Source: an uncultured Anaeroplasmataceae bacterium (GTDB lineage Bacteria; Bacillota_I; Bacilli_A; Acholeplasmatales; Anaeroplasmataceae). Taken from it: a stretch of 64,000 nt of DNA. The notes under the pieces were generated by a model. It made no database searches. It had not been told where the DNA came from and saw only the letters and a program-made list of their open reading frames with translations. This document shows, in pieces, positions 33,801 through 42,644 of this stretch. The DNA is taken from positions 20,591 through 84,590 of the forward strand of contig CAJTTN010000008.1 of assembly GCA_910579215.1 (NCBI GenBank). Reading direction: 5' to 3'. Numbering within the stretch: position 1 is the stretch's first letter; each line of letters starts with the position of its first letter. The position numbers were made by a program, and so were the translations under genes.

Positions 33801-36220
33801 TGTACAGAATCCACAGTGTTCAACATTTGCGAATTTTTTCTAATTTTCACAGATGAATTTTGAACCTTTGTATCAATGACCATTTCACGGTATTTTCCAT
33901 TTTCAGATTCATCATCATATATATATCTAGTATAAAATCTTTTTTTACCAGATTTCACCTTATTATCTGAACCAAAATCGTCCTCCAATGCAGTTGTAGT
34001 ACTTATAAGATTACCATATAAGTCATATTCATTTACCGTTTTTTTCTTATAAGCATCAACTGTTTGTAAAATTCTTCCTTGATAATCGCTTACCGTTGAA
34101 TTTTTACCACCAAAATATGATTTATTAATAGAAACTTCATTATACTCCTCAAGTTTTTTAGCATAAAAATAGAAATATTTGCTTGTAACGCAACTATTAT
34201 CTGAGGAATGTGTAATAAATTTAATTCCTGAATCAGAATAAATTTCATATTCATTCTTCATTCCAGTATAATCCATATTCTCATAAACTCTAAAATATAC
34301 TTTTGATACATTAGCTATTCTTTTTGTATTTCCACAATATACAAAATCAAATCCTGATTCTCCTCGAATCATTCTATTTTTGTAGGCAAATAAGATATCT
34401 GAATCAGTTAAAAAGTTTTCATGATCTAAAAGAATTGTTTGAGATCTGCCATTCGTTAATTGCAGTCTAACACTATAAAATTCTGAAATGGAAGGTTGGC
34501 TAGCATTAAAATTAGATATTTTTAATTTAGACATTTCACCTTCCTTAATTCTAAAGTCAGAAACTTGATAAGTTCCTGTTCCATCCGTTAGAACTTTAAT
34601 ATATGCTGAATCAAAATCGTATGTCTTTGATTGATCATCATCTCGAATGGAAAAGGAAAGCGTTACATATTGCCATGCATTGTTTGCAGTTTTATCAATG
34701 AATATCTCTTTTTTTATCCAGTTCATATGAAATATTTCAAAAAAAACTTTCATATAAGAGGCATTTGAACAAGAAACATTAATCCAAAAGGATGCTACAA
34801 AGTTAATATAATTTAATCCATCCTTATCTCTATATGCTTTTAGAGTTCTTCCTCCAGTAAAAAAACCGCAATCTCTATTATCCTTATCTAGACATTTAAT
34901 GCTTTTACCAATGGTAGCAGTTACTATACTTTTATTATTAATAGTCTCTTGGTAATAGTCTTTGGGCATCTCATACATAATGGAGATTCCATTATCCTTT
35001 GTCAATGTTCTTAAATGGTTTCCTTCAACCTCAAAGACACCTGTAACAAATCCTTTTTTATTATGATAATAGCGATATTCTATATCTTTATCACTTTTTA
35101 TTGACGAATAACTTGAATAATGATTAAATGTGGTTTTTTCAATTATTGAACTATCTGATACTCCAAAACTATCATAACTTTCAAGAATAACAGTTTCATC
35201 CTGAAGTGTTTCAAAGGCAGATATTTCTCCCAAATGGTATAATCCATCATTACTAGTCTCTACAATAAAATTTCCTTTTGCTTTTCTAACATTTTTAAAG
35301 CCGATTTCTGGTTCTACTGACGGAATAGGGATAGTTTCGCCCGAATATAAACCATCATTTAATGCGGCAAATGAGCTTAAATAAAGCTTAGATATTCCTT
35401 TTTCAACAATGATCTTACTTGCATATGGCGTAAACTTTAATGCCAGTCCATTAGGTGTAGCTGTAGCAAAAATGAGATTATCGCTTGAATCATATTTAAA
35501 TAAGGCAACTTGAGATAAAGCATTGTTAATAAAATGATAGTTTGACTTTAAATTTGTTCCAATATATGAATAGTAAATACTCTCAAGTTCTATACCCAGA
35601 CTAATTAATGAGATCTTATAAAGTAGTGAATTTTTATATTCAAATCTAAAATATCGTTCTCTTTTTCCTATACTTCTACTATCATAGAATTTTATAGGAC
35701 GTCCTAAACTATCTAATTCAATATGCTTTATAATAGTATTTGGGTTTCCCTCTATAGATAATTTAATTAAATTACCTGCTGAATTAAAATCATAAACATT
35801 ATTTTGTGCATCTTGAATTTGATATGAGTTGTAAGAAGTAACTAATGTCATTCCGTTTCCCAGGGTATCTAGGTAACGATTGCCATCATATTTTACAAAT
35901 CTATGAATGTAACCATCCCCATCTAAATATAAATAATCACCGACATTAAACCCTTCTAATCTCATACTTGAATCATAAGGTTTTATATATTGCTGAATAT
36001 TTAATTTCCAATTGGTACCTACTCCTGTATCAACAATATGACAATAATTATTGTAAATATGAGAAAGCCCCATCTTAAAGGTTCCTTCTCCCATTTCCAT
36101 ATCCGTATGTCTAAAAATTAGTTCAGCAACAGAAGCATTTACACTAGCTGTACCTGCATCTGAAATAAAGTCAATATAAGAATGAGCCGCATAAGTTATT
36201 TTTGAATTTTTAAATTGCAT
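30833..36220 (-). CDS. Rhs/YD-repeat polymorphic toxin with Hint domain
   Basis: A 1795-residue protein. Residues 1-700 are an N-terminal part with many strands. YD-type repeats fill about 740-1350 (YDLLNRVKEQ, YDSLGRIKAI, YDELNRLTKYY). The Rhs core ends with RWRGHYYDSETEMYFINGRY and YYDPNLCSYID (near 1360-1400). A hydrophobic pre-toxin stretch follows, then a Hint self-splicing-type domain (CFVAGTLVMTAEG to GVLVHN, about 1552-1688), and a unique C-terminal toxin of about 105 residues. The toxin contains LNEHFAKHGKEFG, then NYVVKHGEYISE and GIRHVAN, which recalls BECR-fold RNases; this is tentative. No signal peptide is visible, so delivery would need another system; the phage-like genes upstream may supply it. 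RBS AAGGGATGAG precedes the ATG. Confidence 0.85.
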   Translation of the reverse strand: MQFKNSKITYAAHSYIDFISDAGTASVNASVAELIFRHTDMEMGEGTFKMGLSHIYNNYCHIVDTGVGTNWKLNIQQYIKPYDSSMRLEGFNVGDYLYLDGDGYIHRFVKYDGNRYLDTLGNGMTLVTSYNSYQIQDAQNNVYDFNSAGNLIKLSIEGNPNTIIKHIELDSLGRPIKFYDSRSIGKRERYFRFEYKNSLLYKISLISLGIELESIYYSYIGTNLKSNYHFINNALSQVALFKYDSSDNLIFATATPNGLALKFTPYASKIIVEKGISKLYLSSFAALNDGLYSGETIPIPSVEPEIGFKNVRKAKGNFIVETSNDGLYHLGEISAFETLQDETVILESYDSFGVSDSSIIEKTTFNHYSSYSSIKSDKDIEYRYYHNKKGFVTGVFEVEGNHLRTLTKDNGISIMYEMPKDYYQETINNKSIVTATIGKSIKCLDKDNRDCGFFTGGRTLKAYRDKDGLNYINFVASFWINVSCSNASYMKVFFEIFHMNWIKKEIFIDKTANNAWQYVTLSFSIRDDDQSKTYDFDSAYIKVLTDGTGTYQVSDFRIKEGEMSKLKISNFNASQPSISEFYSVRLQLTNGRSQTILLDHENFLTDSDILFAYKNRMIRGESGFDFVYCGNTKRIANVSKVYFRVYENMDYTGMKNEYEIYSDSGIKFITHSSDNSCVTSKYFYFYAKKLEEYNEVSINKSYFGGKNSTVSDYQGRILQTVDAYKKKTVNEYDLYGNLISTTTALEDDFGSDNKVKSGKKRFYTRYIYDDESENGKYREMVIDTKVQNSSVKIRKNSQMLNTVDSVQVGNNYTQNFSYDLLNRVKEQSINFDFNKKVYHHFEYDSLGRIKAITDNEKYRFGFDYDIYGNIKKYYIEKNKEILEVKSKSVTPNGSSFGGDLQEEINHLTNCKITTEKDKYGRPRKIFFSDIFFKKVEFEYQEQDAHINSNSYSTPLAESQSIAKIKHINDSLDGTQTTFWYDNNNDACGYKIEKNDKEILRIQQLDSQNTKYVIGNTHYKTSVEKNNIYTAPQIIKTSVYDDQKDDGKDEWKEVKKFGFSYEYDNILGVVKKKNNSDSSLEYNFIPKDNTVFYSNLVQNSTHKIKDCTYQFDYSYDENENIRRIHSTKNGDTDISYSYDKLNRLKTEYNTRQGIDNTYSYLDNNSQDINRVTKVFQGTTKVKEYEYDELNRLTKYYRNGSLIKELQYHENNLLPHHIIKNGNSYKLGWERGNLLSFYLNTFFTYNYQGNRVTKDNSGGIKVKYYYDGSKLLGEDYSNGIKLRYMYDLMGIAGVRYIASDGSIIDYDYAKDGQGNIVAVIKDGVIITEYFYDAWGNTKVNILNNSDPFATLNPIRWRGHYYDSETEMYFINGRYYDPNLCSYIDSMEIETVLDSSNTIGALNLNAICTDNPTDLGSNNFTVLTNTDLMPDPVYDPLAGYSWWDRNWKSVIRYGLFTLTFAVSIILMCIPGTQAFGIGMFNAGLGAAISGAVIGGLIGGIISAIQGNGFFKGFADSAITGFVDGFTAGAILYCVSSAVSAISKSIKASNQVCAKPAQCFVAGTLVMTAEGYKKIEDIELDDKVWSWCEETGEKILNRVTNLFRNQTHDLVHLSIAGEEITTTLGHPFYVVDYGWKKASELVEKDKVVLYNNAVVEVDNISIEHTEELVDVYNLEVENAHTYYVTNKGVLVHNVCATSAVNKIDDLQFENVKQLNEHFAKHGKEFGDLVKNVDDYNQLANYVVKHGEYISEMNGYIRFFGSNGKANYAFVGLKNGGKNIATFGIRHVANLAKQTAKFII
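31600..32318 (-). repeat. Rhs core duplication, copy in the full gene
   Basis: Partner of 28899-29617. It ends just before the Hint domain code and begins in the last YD repeats. Confidence 0.85.
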
Positions 36221-36221
36221 A

Positions 36222-36653
36222 TTAATTTCTCATCCCTTCAATAATATTTTTTATTTTTTGTTCAATTTGCTTTTTAGAATCATTTTCTATTTCATCTTGA
36301 ACAACTTCTTTGTTAATAGTAACATCTTTAACATTAACAACTTTAGTTAAAGTCACAAGCTCCTCAATCCTATTAGAAGCCTCTTCTTGATTAAATTTAA
36401 TATGATTTTCTAATGCAAATTGATTTAGTTTTGTCATTACATATTCTTTTTTCTCAGCACCACTATAATTAGAAAACTTTTCTGCTTCTGTTATACAAGG
36501 AATAATTTCCCTAGTAATTTGTTCTGTTTTTTCTAATACTCGCTTAAGTTTTTTATTTTTAACAAACTTTTGCAAGAAAACAACCGTTGTGCACAATAAA
36601 GTTAACGTAGGTGCTAAAATAGAAAGATATAAATGTATATTTTCTGGATTCAT
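36222..36653 (-). CDS. holin-like small membrane protein
   Basis: A 143-residue protein with one N-terminal membrane span (about residues 7-28, YLSILAPTLTLLCTTVVFL), a basic linker and a helical C-terminal part (GAEKKEYVMTKLNQFALENH, then EASNRIEELVTLTK). This plan matches LLH-type phage holins. It ends one base before the Rhs start and is probably translated with it. A holin-like protein before an Rhs toxin could help its release, since the toxin has no signal peptide. Confidence 0.55.
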   Translation of the reverse strand: MNPENIHLYLSILAPTLTLLCTTVVFLQKFVKNKKLKRVLEKTEQITREIIPCITEAEKFSNYSGAEKKEYVMTKLNQFALENHIKFNQEEASNRIEELVTLTKVVNVKDVTINKEVVQDEIENDSKKQIEQKIKNIIEGMRN

Positions 36654-36677
36654 TCTTTTCTTCCTTTCTTTTAAAAA

Positions 36678-36720
36678 ATAAGGTCATAGTTTCTTAGATA
36701 AAAGACATCTATGACCTTAT
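36678..36720 (-). terminator. hairpin after the glycosyltransferase gene
   Basis: ATAAGGTCATAG and CTATGACCTTAT form a perfect 12-base stem followed by TTTTTTAAAAG on the minus strand. It separates the glycosyltransferase from the holin-Rhs part, though read-through may occur. Confidence 0.8.
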
Positions 36721-36723
36721 GCA

Positions 36724-37428
36724 CTATATGATTATCGCTGTATTCCCACAAACTGTTTTTTCTGTTTTTGAGAATGTCTGAAATAAGGCACATTGATGGT
36801 CAAAAGATACATCGGGATTGCCATTTGCAACAATTCTCACAAACAACTGTTCACTATTCCAAGGATTCATAATATCTTTTCTTTGCGTTGTTATTAACAC
36901 TTCTTTATAAAATTTTAATAAATCTTGTGTTTTTCCAAAAACAACCCCTGCATTTAAATATTTGAATTCTCCTAATGAATCTCTATTTTCAACAATGTCA
37001 ATTTCCATGTTTGGATGATTGTTTTTTGTTGCATTAAATAATATTTTAGTGTTTAAATGTTCAAATTTTTGAATAAATGTTTCATCCAAATTCTTAAAGA
37101 ATAGAACATCGTATCCATCAACTAATAGACAATACTCTGAGGTTGTTTGTTCTAGAGCTCCTACATAGTATTTAATTTTATCAATGTTTGTCCATTCCTC
37201 TACTCCCTCAGGACAAGCATTAATATATGGCATATTACTTAGTTCTAATTGTAAAGCTGTAATTGCCTTATTTTTATTTGTAAATGTTGTAATTACAGAT
37301 ATACGTGGACTAATTTCTATTCTATTAGCACTATATTCTTCTATAATATCCATAGACTTTTTCATGGCATTACCTTGAAAATGTCCAACATATACCTCAT
37401 TTCCTGTATGACTTAAAATTTTTGTCAT
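36724..37428 (-). CDS. PLOD/procollagen-type glycosyltransferase
   Basis: A 234-residue protein from the ATG at 37428, chosen because GGAGAAAG lies before it and the longer frame overlaps the upstream gene. It contains ISVITTFTNKNKAITALQLE, then EYCLLVDGYDVLFF (near residue 113), the DxxD metal and sugar-nucleotide motif of the PLOD/collagen galactosyltransferase-like group, then FKYLNAGVVFGK and WNSEQLFVRIV. These features form a full GT core. In a phage-tail-like context it may glycosylate a tail fibre or the Rhs protein. The substrate is unknown. Confidence 0.7.
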   Translation of the reverse strand: MTKILSHTGNEVYVGHFQGNAMKKSMDIIEEYSANRIEISPRISVITTFTNKNKAITALQLELSNMPYINACPEGVEEWTNIDKIKYYVGALEQTTSEYCLLVDGYDVLFFKNLDETFIQKFEHLNTKILFNATKNNHPNMEIDIVENRDSLGEFKYLNAGVVFGKTQDLLKFYKEVLITTQRKDIMNPWNSEQLFVRIVANGNPDVSFDHQCALFQTFSKTEKTVCGNTAIII

Positions 37429-37447
37429 TGTACTTTCTCCTTCCATT

Positions 37448-37804
37448 TTATGTTCCACTTGAACCGGAACCACCACCTGTAGATGGGTTATTAATCTTTG
37501 TGTGTCCTAAAGCTATTAAAACATTCCATACAAATTCTGTTGTAGCAACTTTTGTGCTAGAATCATACACAGCTTGAGTTTGTGAAGTTGGTCCAATTGC
37601 AGAAACTACAGACTCCACTGCATTTTTAATTTCTGCATTAAGTGTATCTGCATTTAAAGCTGTTCCCTCTACACTAACTCTGCCCTCTGCTCGTTCAACA
37701 TCTACTGTCAAACTCACTATATTCCCACTCGAATCTTTTACTATATCGCGAACAATTAGTTTCTTACGATTCAAATGTTCTGCTTGTCTGTTTTGAAAAG
37801 CCAT
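37448..37804 (-). CDS. phage tail-fibre-like protein
   Basis: A 118-residue protein: MAFQNRQAEHLNRKKLIVRDIV, then VSLTVDVERAEGRVSVEGTALNA and a C-terminal Gly/Ser tail (STGGGSGSSGT). The VDVERAEG-V-VEGT part recalls short tail-fibre or baseplate-associated proteins of Bacillota prophages. The serine/threonine-rich tail may be the acceptor for the adjacent glycosyltransferase. No head or tail genes remain next to it. Confidence 0.5.
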   Translation of the reverse strand: MAFQNRQAEHLNRKKLIVRDIVKDSSGNIVSLTVDVERAEGRVSVEGTALNADTLNAEIKNAVESVVSAIGPTSQTQAVYDSSTKVATTEFVWNVLIALGHTKINNPSTGGGSGSSGT

Positions 37805-37936
37805 ATTTATCCTCCTATTTATATTCGTAATTTAAGATCTTATTTTACAATTGTACTAGTAGCTACCTAATACATTTCTATTGTAAATAGGATTCTATTA
37901 AATGAAAATACCCCAATTTGGGTATTGACAACAATA

Positions 37937-38251
37937 TTATTTTATGATAATAAGATTTTTCAGTTTTTCATACTTTGGTAGACTTAACATCTTAGAAATA
38001 AAATTTTCATATTTCTCCATAAACTTTATTACACCTTTAATATTAATAGCTGCATATTCACTAATCTTTGCATATGACATATAACTTTTGAAATTTAGGC
38101 ATTCAAAAATTTTAGTATACATATTATCACAATTAAACAAATCATATTTATAAAAGAAGTCCTTTATTTCTTCTTGAAATTGTATAAATAAATCTATATT
38201 TTCTTCAAGACAATTTTCTTTCAGTAAGTCCATAGTATTTTTTCTTTTCAT
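37937..38251 (-). CDS. small protein of unknown function
   Basis: A 104-residue helical, charged protein (LFIQFQEEIKDFFYKYDLF near residue 20, YEKLKNLIIIK at the end), with a good RBS (AAGGGAGATGAG). It has no membrane span. It heads the Rhs-locus gene set and could be a phage-derived or regulatory protein. No family is recognised. Confidence 0.5.
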   Translation of the reverse strand: MKRKNTMDLLKENCLEENIDLFIQFQEEIKDFFYKYDLFNCDNMYTKIFECLNFKSYMSYAKISEYAAINIKGVIKFMEKYENFISKMLSLPKYEKLKNLIIIK

Positions 38252-38287
38252 TATCTCATCTCCCTTCTTACTCTAATCAAGACAAAA

Positions 38288-38327
38288 AAGGGCAAAAACA
38301 GTACTCTTAAGTACCATTTTTGCCCTT
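38288..38327 (-). terminator. strong hairpin before the Rhs locus
   Basis: AAGGGCAAAAA and TTTTTGCCCTT form an 11-base stem with an inner GTAC/GTAC stem; the minus strand continues into six T. It blocks transcription from the insertion sequence side into the Rhs locus. The rest of 38252-38506 shows no gene. Confidence 0.75.
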
Positions 38328-38555
38328 CCTTTTATTTACATCTTAACGACGTTTTATAAAAAAACAATTTCATATTAAAAATCTATTTAATAATTTATTC
38401 AACTCCTTCATTACTATATCCTCCCTTCTCGGATGTAATCATACCATTTATTGCAAATTTTGTAAAATATTCACGAAAAAGAGAGAATTATTTAGAAAAA
38501 TAAAAAGGGGCTGTGAAAAAACCTAACTATTAAAAAGTTAGTTTTTCACAGCTTT

Positions 38556-40214
38556 TTATTTATACATATATTTTGATCTTACCTCTACATTAAGACTTTT
38601 CTTTTTAACTTTATTTGCTTTGTTAGATAAGCGTTTAGCACTTGGTTTTTTAAAAGTTTCTACTTGTAATCCAACTGGAGCTTTCCAATATTGGAATTTT
38701 GCATTACCACTATAAAATTTGAATAATTTTCTAATATTATATCCTAAACATACTAACATAAATTCTGTAGATACTTTTGGTAATAATGTTCTTCTAAATC
38801 TTTCGTACATAAAATCTTGTTTAATAACTCCAAACGCACCTTCAACTTGAGAACTCCTATTTACTCTCATCTCTATTCCTTCGGGAGATAATAAATTTTT
38901 TTCTGCCTCTTGAATATAAATTTGTAAATCTTGTGATACTTCAAAATACTTAAAATTTTTTGTTTTATCTTTCATAAATCTTTTACAATAATCCATATAT
39001 TCACAATTATTACAGCCTTCTATTTTATAGAAAACTGTATTTTTCTTTCTTGGATGAGATGGCGGATTATTTTCAATTGTACCTATATTTCCTTTAAGAC
39101 AAGTTATAGTATTATTTTTATTAATTCGATATTGACTAGGTCGTTTACCTGAAACATTTCCTTCCCGCGTTAAATATTTAACAAAGTTTTTAATATTATG
39201 TTCCTCTAAAAAACGATAGTTTTTCAACGAACCATATCCAGAATCTGCACCTACAAAATTAGGATAACTTCCATACATTTCGTAATGTTTTTCTAGTATT
39301 TTGATGAAATCTTCTAAATCATTTCAAGATTGTATAACTATATAAGAAGAAATCAGTCCATAGATTACACATAATTGTACATTATAAGCAGCGTGCATAT
39401 TACTTCCTAATCCTGAATAATAATCTTCTTTAAGACACATTGCTGTTGCGTCTATATCTGTTTTGAAATAAGAGTTCCTATTTGGCCCACATATCCTCTC
39501 TTTCTCTTCATATTCTAAACTCTTTTCTAAATATTGATATAGTTTTTTATATGCTTCCTTATGTGATTTGTTGTTTTTTAAACTCAAATCATATTCCTCT
39601 ACTATATTAGCTAATTCAATCAATTTGTTTGCTACTATTTTTGATTCGATTATCCCTTCTATTCTTACACCTCTTAATAAGTTATACTCCCCTAATACTT
39701 TTCTTATTTTATCTGAAAGCTTTAAATGAAAAGTAGTAGGCTTCCATACAAATTTATATTTGTTGGCCTCCGCTTCAAACTTTGATCCATCTATATATGC
39801 TCTATCCATTTTGAGATTACATTCTTCAAAAATCGCTTTTGTTATTAATGAAAATATCTTATCTCTATTAGGTATTATATATTCATTTATAAAATTTCCT
39901 ATGGTTTTATATGTTGGTGTTTCATACTCCATAATATAAATAATTCTTAAATCGTAAATACATAAATCCTCTATATTTCTTAGCGAAGCCTTATTAAATG
40001 CGAAACTATAGATTATTGCTGCCAACATATTATATACATTATATCCAGGTCTTCCTCCTTTATTTCTTTCATCATGAATTACTTGTTTTTTTATTAAATC
40101 ACATACTCCAGATTTATCTAATAATTCCAAAAATTTATCGATTTTTTTTGTTTCCTCAACCTTTATAGTTGAGGAAATTATTAAAAATGTTTGTCTTGTG
40201 CTATAATATCTCAT
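38556..40214 (-). pseudogene. IS1182-family transposase with in-frame TGA
   Basis: The frame starts at 40214 and reads to TGA just upstream of 39324, then continues in the same frame to 38556, about 550 residues in all. The N-terminal domain has GRPGYNVYNMLAAIIYSF, the first catalytic Asp region is KTDIDATAMCLKEDYYSGLG with HAAYNVQL, the second Asp is VGADSGYGSLKNY and the Glu is VEGAFGVIKQDFMYERF. The host uses TGA as a stop, so one nonsense change (VIQS-TGA-NDLEDFIKIL) has broken it. It is otherwise intact and recent in look. Confidence 0.85.
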
Positions 40215-40254
40215 GTAGAATAATTGTGTGCCAACACTATTCTACCATAAAGGC

Positions 40255-40281
40255 GTCTCCGGGTTCGATTCCCTGAGCGTT
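40255..40281 (+). other. tRNA-like T-arm fragment inside the IS end
   Basis: CTCCGGGTTCGATTCCCTGA looks like a T-arm with its TTCGATT loop, followed by GCG and a T-rich run like a tRNA 3' end plus terminator. The stem has a mismatch and there is no rest of a tRNA. It lies inside the inverted repeat of the IS, so the IS may have captured a tRNA end. Confidence 0.3.
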
Positions 40282-40375
40282 TTTTGTTTTTTTTGGCATA
40301 GAAAAAAGCTGTGAAGCCTTACTTTTGTTTTATTTTCAAAAGTTAGGTTTTTTCACAGCCCCTGTTCTCTTAAGA

Positions 40376-40460
40376 TGGTACGGCCGATGAGAATTGAACT
40401 CACACGGGAATTCCCATACGCCCCTCAAACGTACGCGTCTACCAGTTCCGCCACGACCGC
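40376..40460 (-). tRNA. tRNA-Leu (anticodon GAG)
   Basis: An 85-base type II tRNA on the minus strand: acceptor GCGGTCG/CGGCCGT, D-arm with GGTAGACGCG, anticodon stem TACGT/GCGTA around the loop TTGAGGG (anticodon GAG), a variable arm, T-arm with GTTCAATTC and an encoded CCA. The IS ends 13 bases from its 3' end. Confidence 0.93.
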
Positions 40461-40503
40461 ATATATGCTATTTAAGTATAGCATATTTTACTATTTAATA
40501 CTA

Positions 40504-42624
40504 TCATTTCTTTTCTATTTTTTGATAAGAGGGATGTCCTTTAATTAAAGGTTTTATTCCTGTCGGCATGGAAAAAGCTACCTTAATAAAATTATCTGTT
40601 CCAACACTTACAACAATACCTAATCCAAATACTTTATGTTCAATTTTATCTCCTACATGATATAGCTCATCAAATTCTTTTTTAAGCTTTGGCTTTTCTA
40701 TAACATAGCTATCATATTTTTCTTTAGCTTTTTTATAAAAATCTGCAGATATATTCTTTAAATATTTTGTTCCCATTTCTTTAACAAATCGAGATTCTTT
40801 TTCCATCTCTAAATGTCCATAAAGCATTCTTGATTTAGCGTTAGAAACATATAAATGTTCTTTTGCACGTGTAATTCCTACATAGCAAATTCTTCGTTCT
40901 TCCTCTAAGTCTAAATCATCACTATGAAAGCCACTTGGAAAAATGCCTTCTTCCATTGCTACCATAAAGACTGTTTTAAATTCTAATCCTTTCACTTGAT
41001 GATACGTAGAAAGTACTACTGACTCTTGATCCTCAGTTCTTTCTTCATCTGTCCGTAAGGATAAATCATTTAAAAGGCTTTCTAGCTTATCAATGTTATC
41101 TCCATCTACTGTATTTTCGGTTTCTTTCAAAACATTTTTTAATTCGTAAATATTTTCTAAGCGCTCATGCTCAGGATCTTCTAAGGCTAGCATTGCCTTA
41201 TATCCCGTTTCCTCTAGCACTACATCTATCAATTTTACTAAAGGTATATTATTTATTTGGTTCTTTAAAGATTCCATAGTGGTATGAAATTCTTTTAAGG
41301 CTGTAAAGCCTGCCCCCTTACCCTCAAAGGTAGGAATAGAATTATATAAGGAAGTCTGTACCTCTAAAGCATGCAGATTAAGCTTTTCTAGTAAGGCAGA
41401 ACCAATCTTTCGTTTGGGTTCATTTACAATTCGCATAAACGAAAAATCATCCTCTGGATAAATCATTACTCTTAAATATGCAATCATATCCTTGATTTCT
41501 TTTCTTGCAAAAAAGGATAGACCACCATAAATACGATAAGGAATTTGATATTTTATCAAAAAATCCTCAAACACACGTGAAATATAATTAGCGCGATAAA
41601 GAATTGCAAAATCATTATAGGAATCTCCTCTCAAATGAAATTCCTTAATTTTATCTACAACAAACATTGCTTCACTTTTGCCACTAACAGCCTCATAATA
41701 AAATGGAACTACGCCTTCCTTATTTTTCGTAAACATTACCTTTTTAATTTGATTAGGGTTGTGCTTAATAATTTCATTTGCCAAATTAAGAATAGGCATT
41801 GTAGAACGATAATTCTCTTCTAATAAGATTAAATTATGCTCTAAGAAATCCGTTCGAAAGCGATTAATATTTTCAATTTTTGCACCTCTAAAGGAATAGA
41901 TGGACTGAAAGTCATCTCCTACAACAAACAAATTATGATGTCTTGCTGCAAGCATAAAGATTAAATCATATTGTAGCTCATTTGTATCCTGAAACTCATC
42001 TACAAGAATATATTGAAATTTTTCTTGATATCTCTTTAAGATCTCCATATTCGCTTTGAAAAGCTCAATAGTCTTTATGAGTAAATCATCAAAGTCAAGC
42101 ATATTATTTTCTGCTAAATAGACACTATAATGTTGATTTACTTTTTCAAAAATAGATTTTAAATGGAGGTCACTAATTTTATAATTGGGAAAGTTTTTGG
42201 CTTTTGAAATTAAGCCTTGAAGCTTTCTAGGCTTAATTTCATCTATATCCATGTCTTTACATATATTTTTAATTATTTTTAAGGAATCTTCCTCGTCTAA
42301 GATTAAGAAGTTTTTTGTATAAGGGGGTAAAGCTGTTATTTCTGTACGTAACAATCTTGCACAAAAGCTATGAAACGTAGAAATCCACATATATTTTGTC
42401 TCTACATGCACTAAATCCTCTACCCTACGCTTCATTTCATTGGCCGCCTTATTCGTAAAAGTAACAGCCAAAATTTGAAAAGGGGAAATACCTTGATCAA
42501 TGATATAAGCTATTCGTTCTGTTAGTACTCTTGTTTTTCCAGAACCAGCACCTGCCATAACCATTACAGGTCCTTCTGTAGTTGTTACAGCCTTAAGCTG
42601 ACGATCATTTAGTCCTTCTAGCAT
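40504..42624 (-). CDS. pcrA: UvrD/PcrA-type DNA helicase
   Basis: A 706-residue superfamily 1A helicase: motif I AGAGSGKT (near residue 24), Ia TFTNKAANEMKRR, motif II LVDEFQDTN (near 212), motif III DDFQSIYSFRGA, motif IV LEENYRST, motif V STYHQVKGLEFKTVF (near 540) and motif VI YVGITRAKEHLY. The C-terminal 60 residues (YHVGDKIEHKVFGLGIVVSV) form the Tudor-like domain that binds RNA polymerase in PcrA. It unwinds DNA in repair and replication restart. Length and domain order are normal. Confidence 0.93.
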   Translation of the reverse strand: MLEGLNDRQLKAVTTTEGPVMVMAGAGSGKTRVLTERIAYIIDQGISPFQILAVTFTNKAANEMKRRVEDLVHVETKYMWISTFHSFCARLLRTEITALPPYTKNFLILDEEDSLKIIKNICKDMDIDEIKPRKLQGLISKAKNFPNYKISDLHLKSIFEKVNQHYSVYLAENNMLDFDDLLIKTIELFKANMEILKRYQEKFQYILVDEFQDTNELQYDLIFMLAARHHNLFVVGDDFQSIYSFRGAKIENINRFRTDFLEHNLILLEENYRSTMPILNLANEIIKHNPNQIKKVMFTKNKEGVVPFYYEAVSGKSEAMFVVDKIKEFHLRGDSYNDFAILYRANYISRVFEDFLIKYQIPYRIYGGLSFFARKEIKDMIAYLRVMIYPEDDFSFMRIVNEPKRKIGSALLEKLNLHALEVQTSLYNSIPTFEGKGAGFTALKEFHTTMESLKNQINNIPLVKLIDVVLEETGYKAMLALEDPEHERLENIYELKNVLKETENTVDGDNIDKLESLLNDLSLRTDEERTEDQESVVLSTYHQVKGLEFKTVFMVAMEEGIFPSGFHSDDLDLEEERRICYVGITRAKEHLYVSNAKSRMLYGHLEMEKESRFVKEMGTKYLKNISADFYKKAKEKYDSYVIEKPKLKKEFDELYHVGDKIEHKVFGLGIVVSVGTDNFIKVAFSMPTGIKPLIKGHPSYQKIEKK

Positions 42625-42644
42625 ATACCTTCCCCTCCTTATCT

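Larger units (their letters stand above)
38507..40362 (-). mobile_element. IS1182-type insertion sequence
   Basis: The 1.86-kb element has perfect 21-base terminal inverted repeats (38507-38527 and 40342-40362, GGGGCTGTGAAAAAACCTAAC). One transposase frame spans most of it. A hairpin terminator follows the transposase at about 38524-38550. No target duplication is clear from the flanks. Confidence 0.88.

Noticed and set aside
39278-39324. In-frame TGA in the transposase as evidence for TGA=Trp code
   Set aside because: Other genes end in TGA (for example at 17632-17634 and in the ATGA overlap at 26682-26685), and Trp is coded by TGG throughout.
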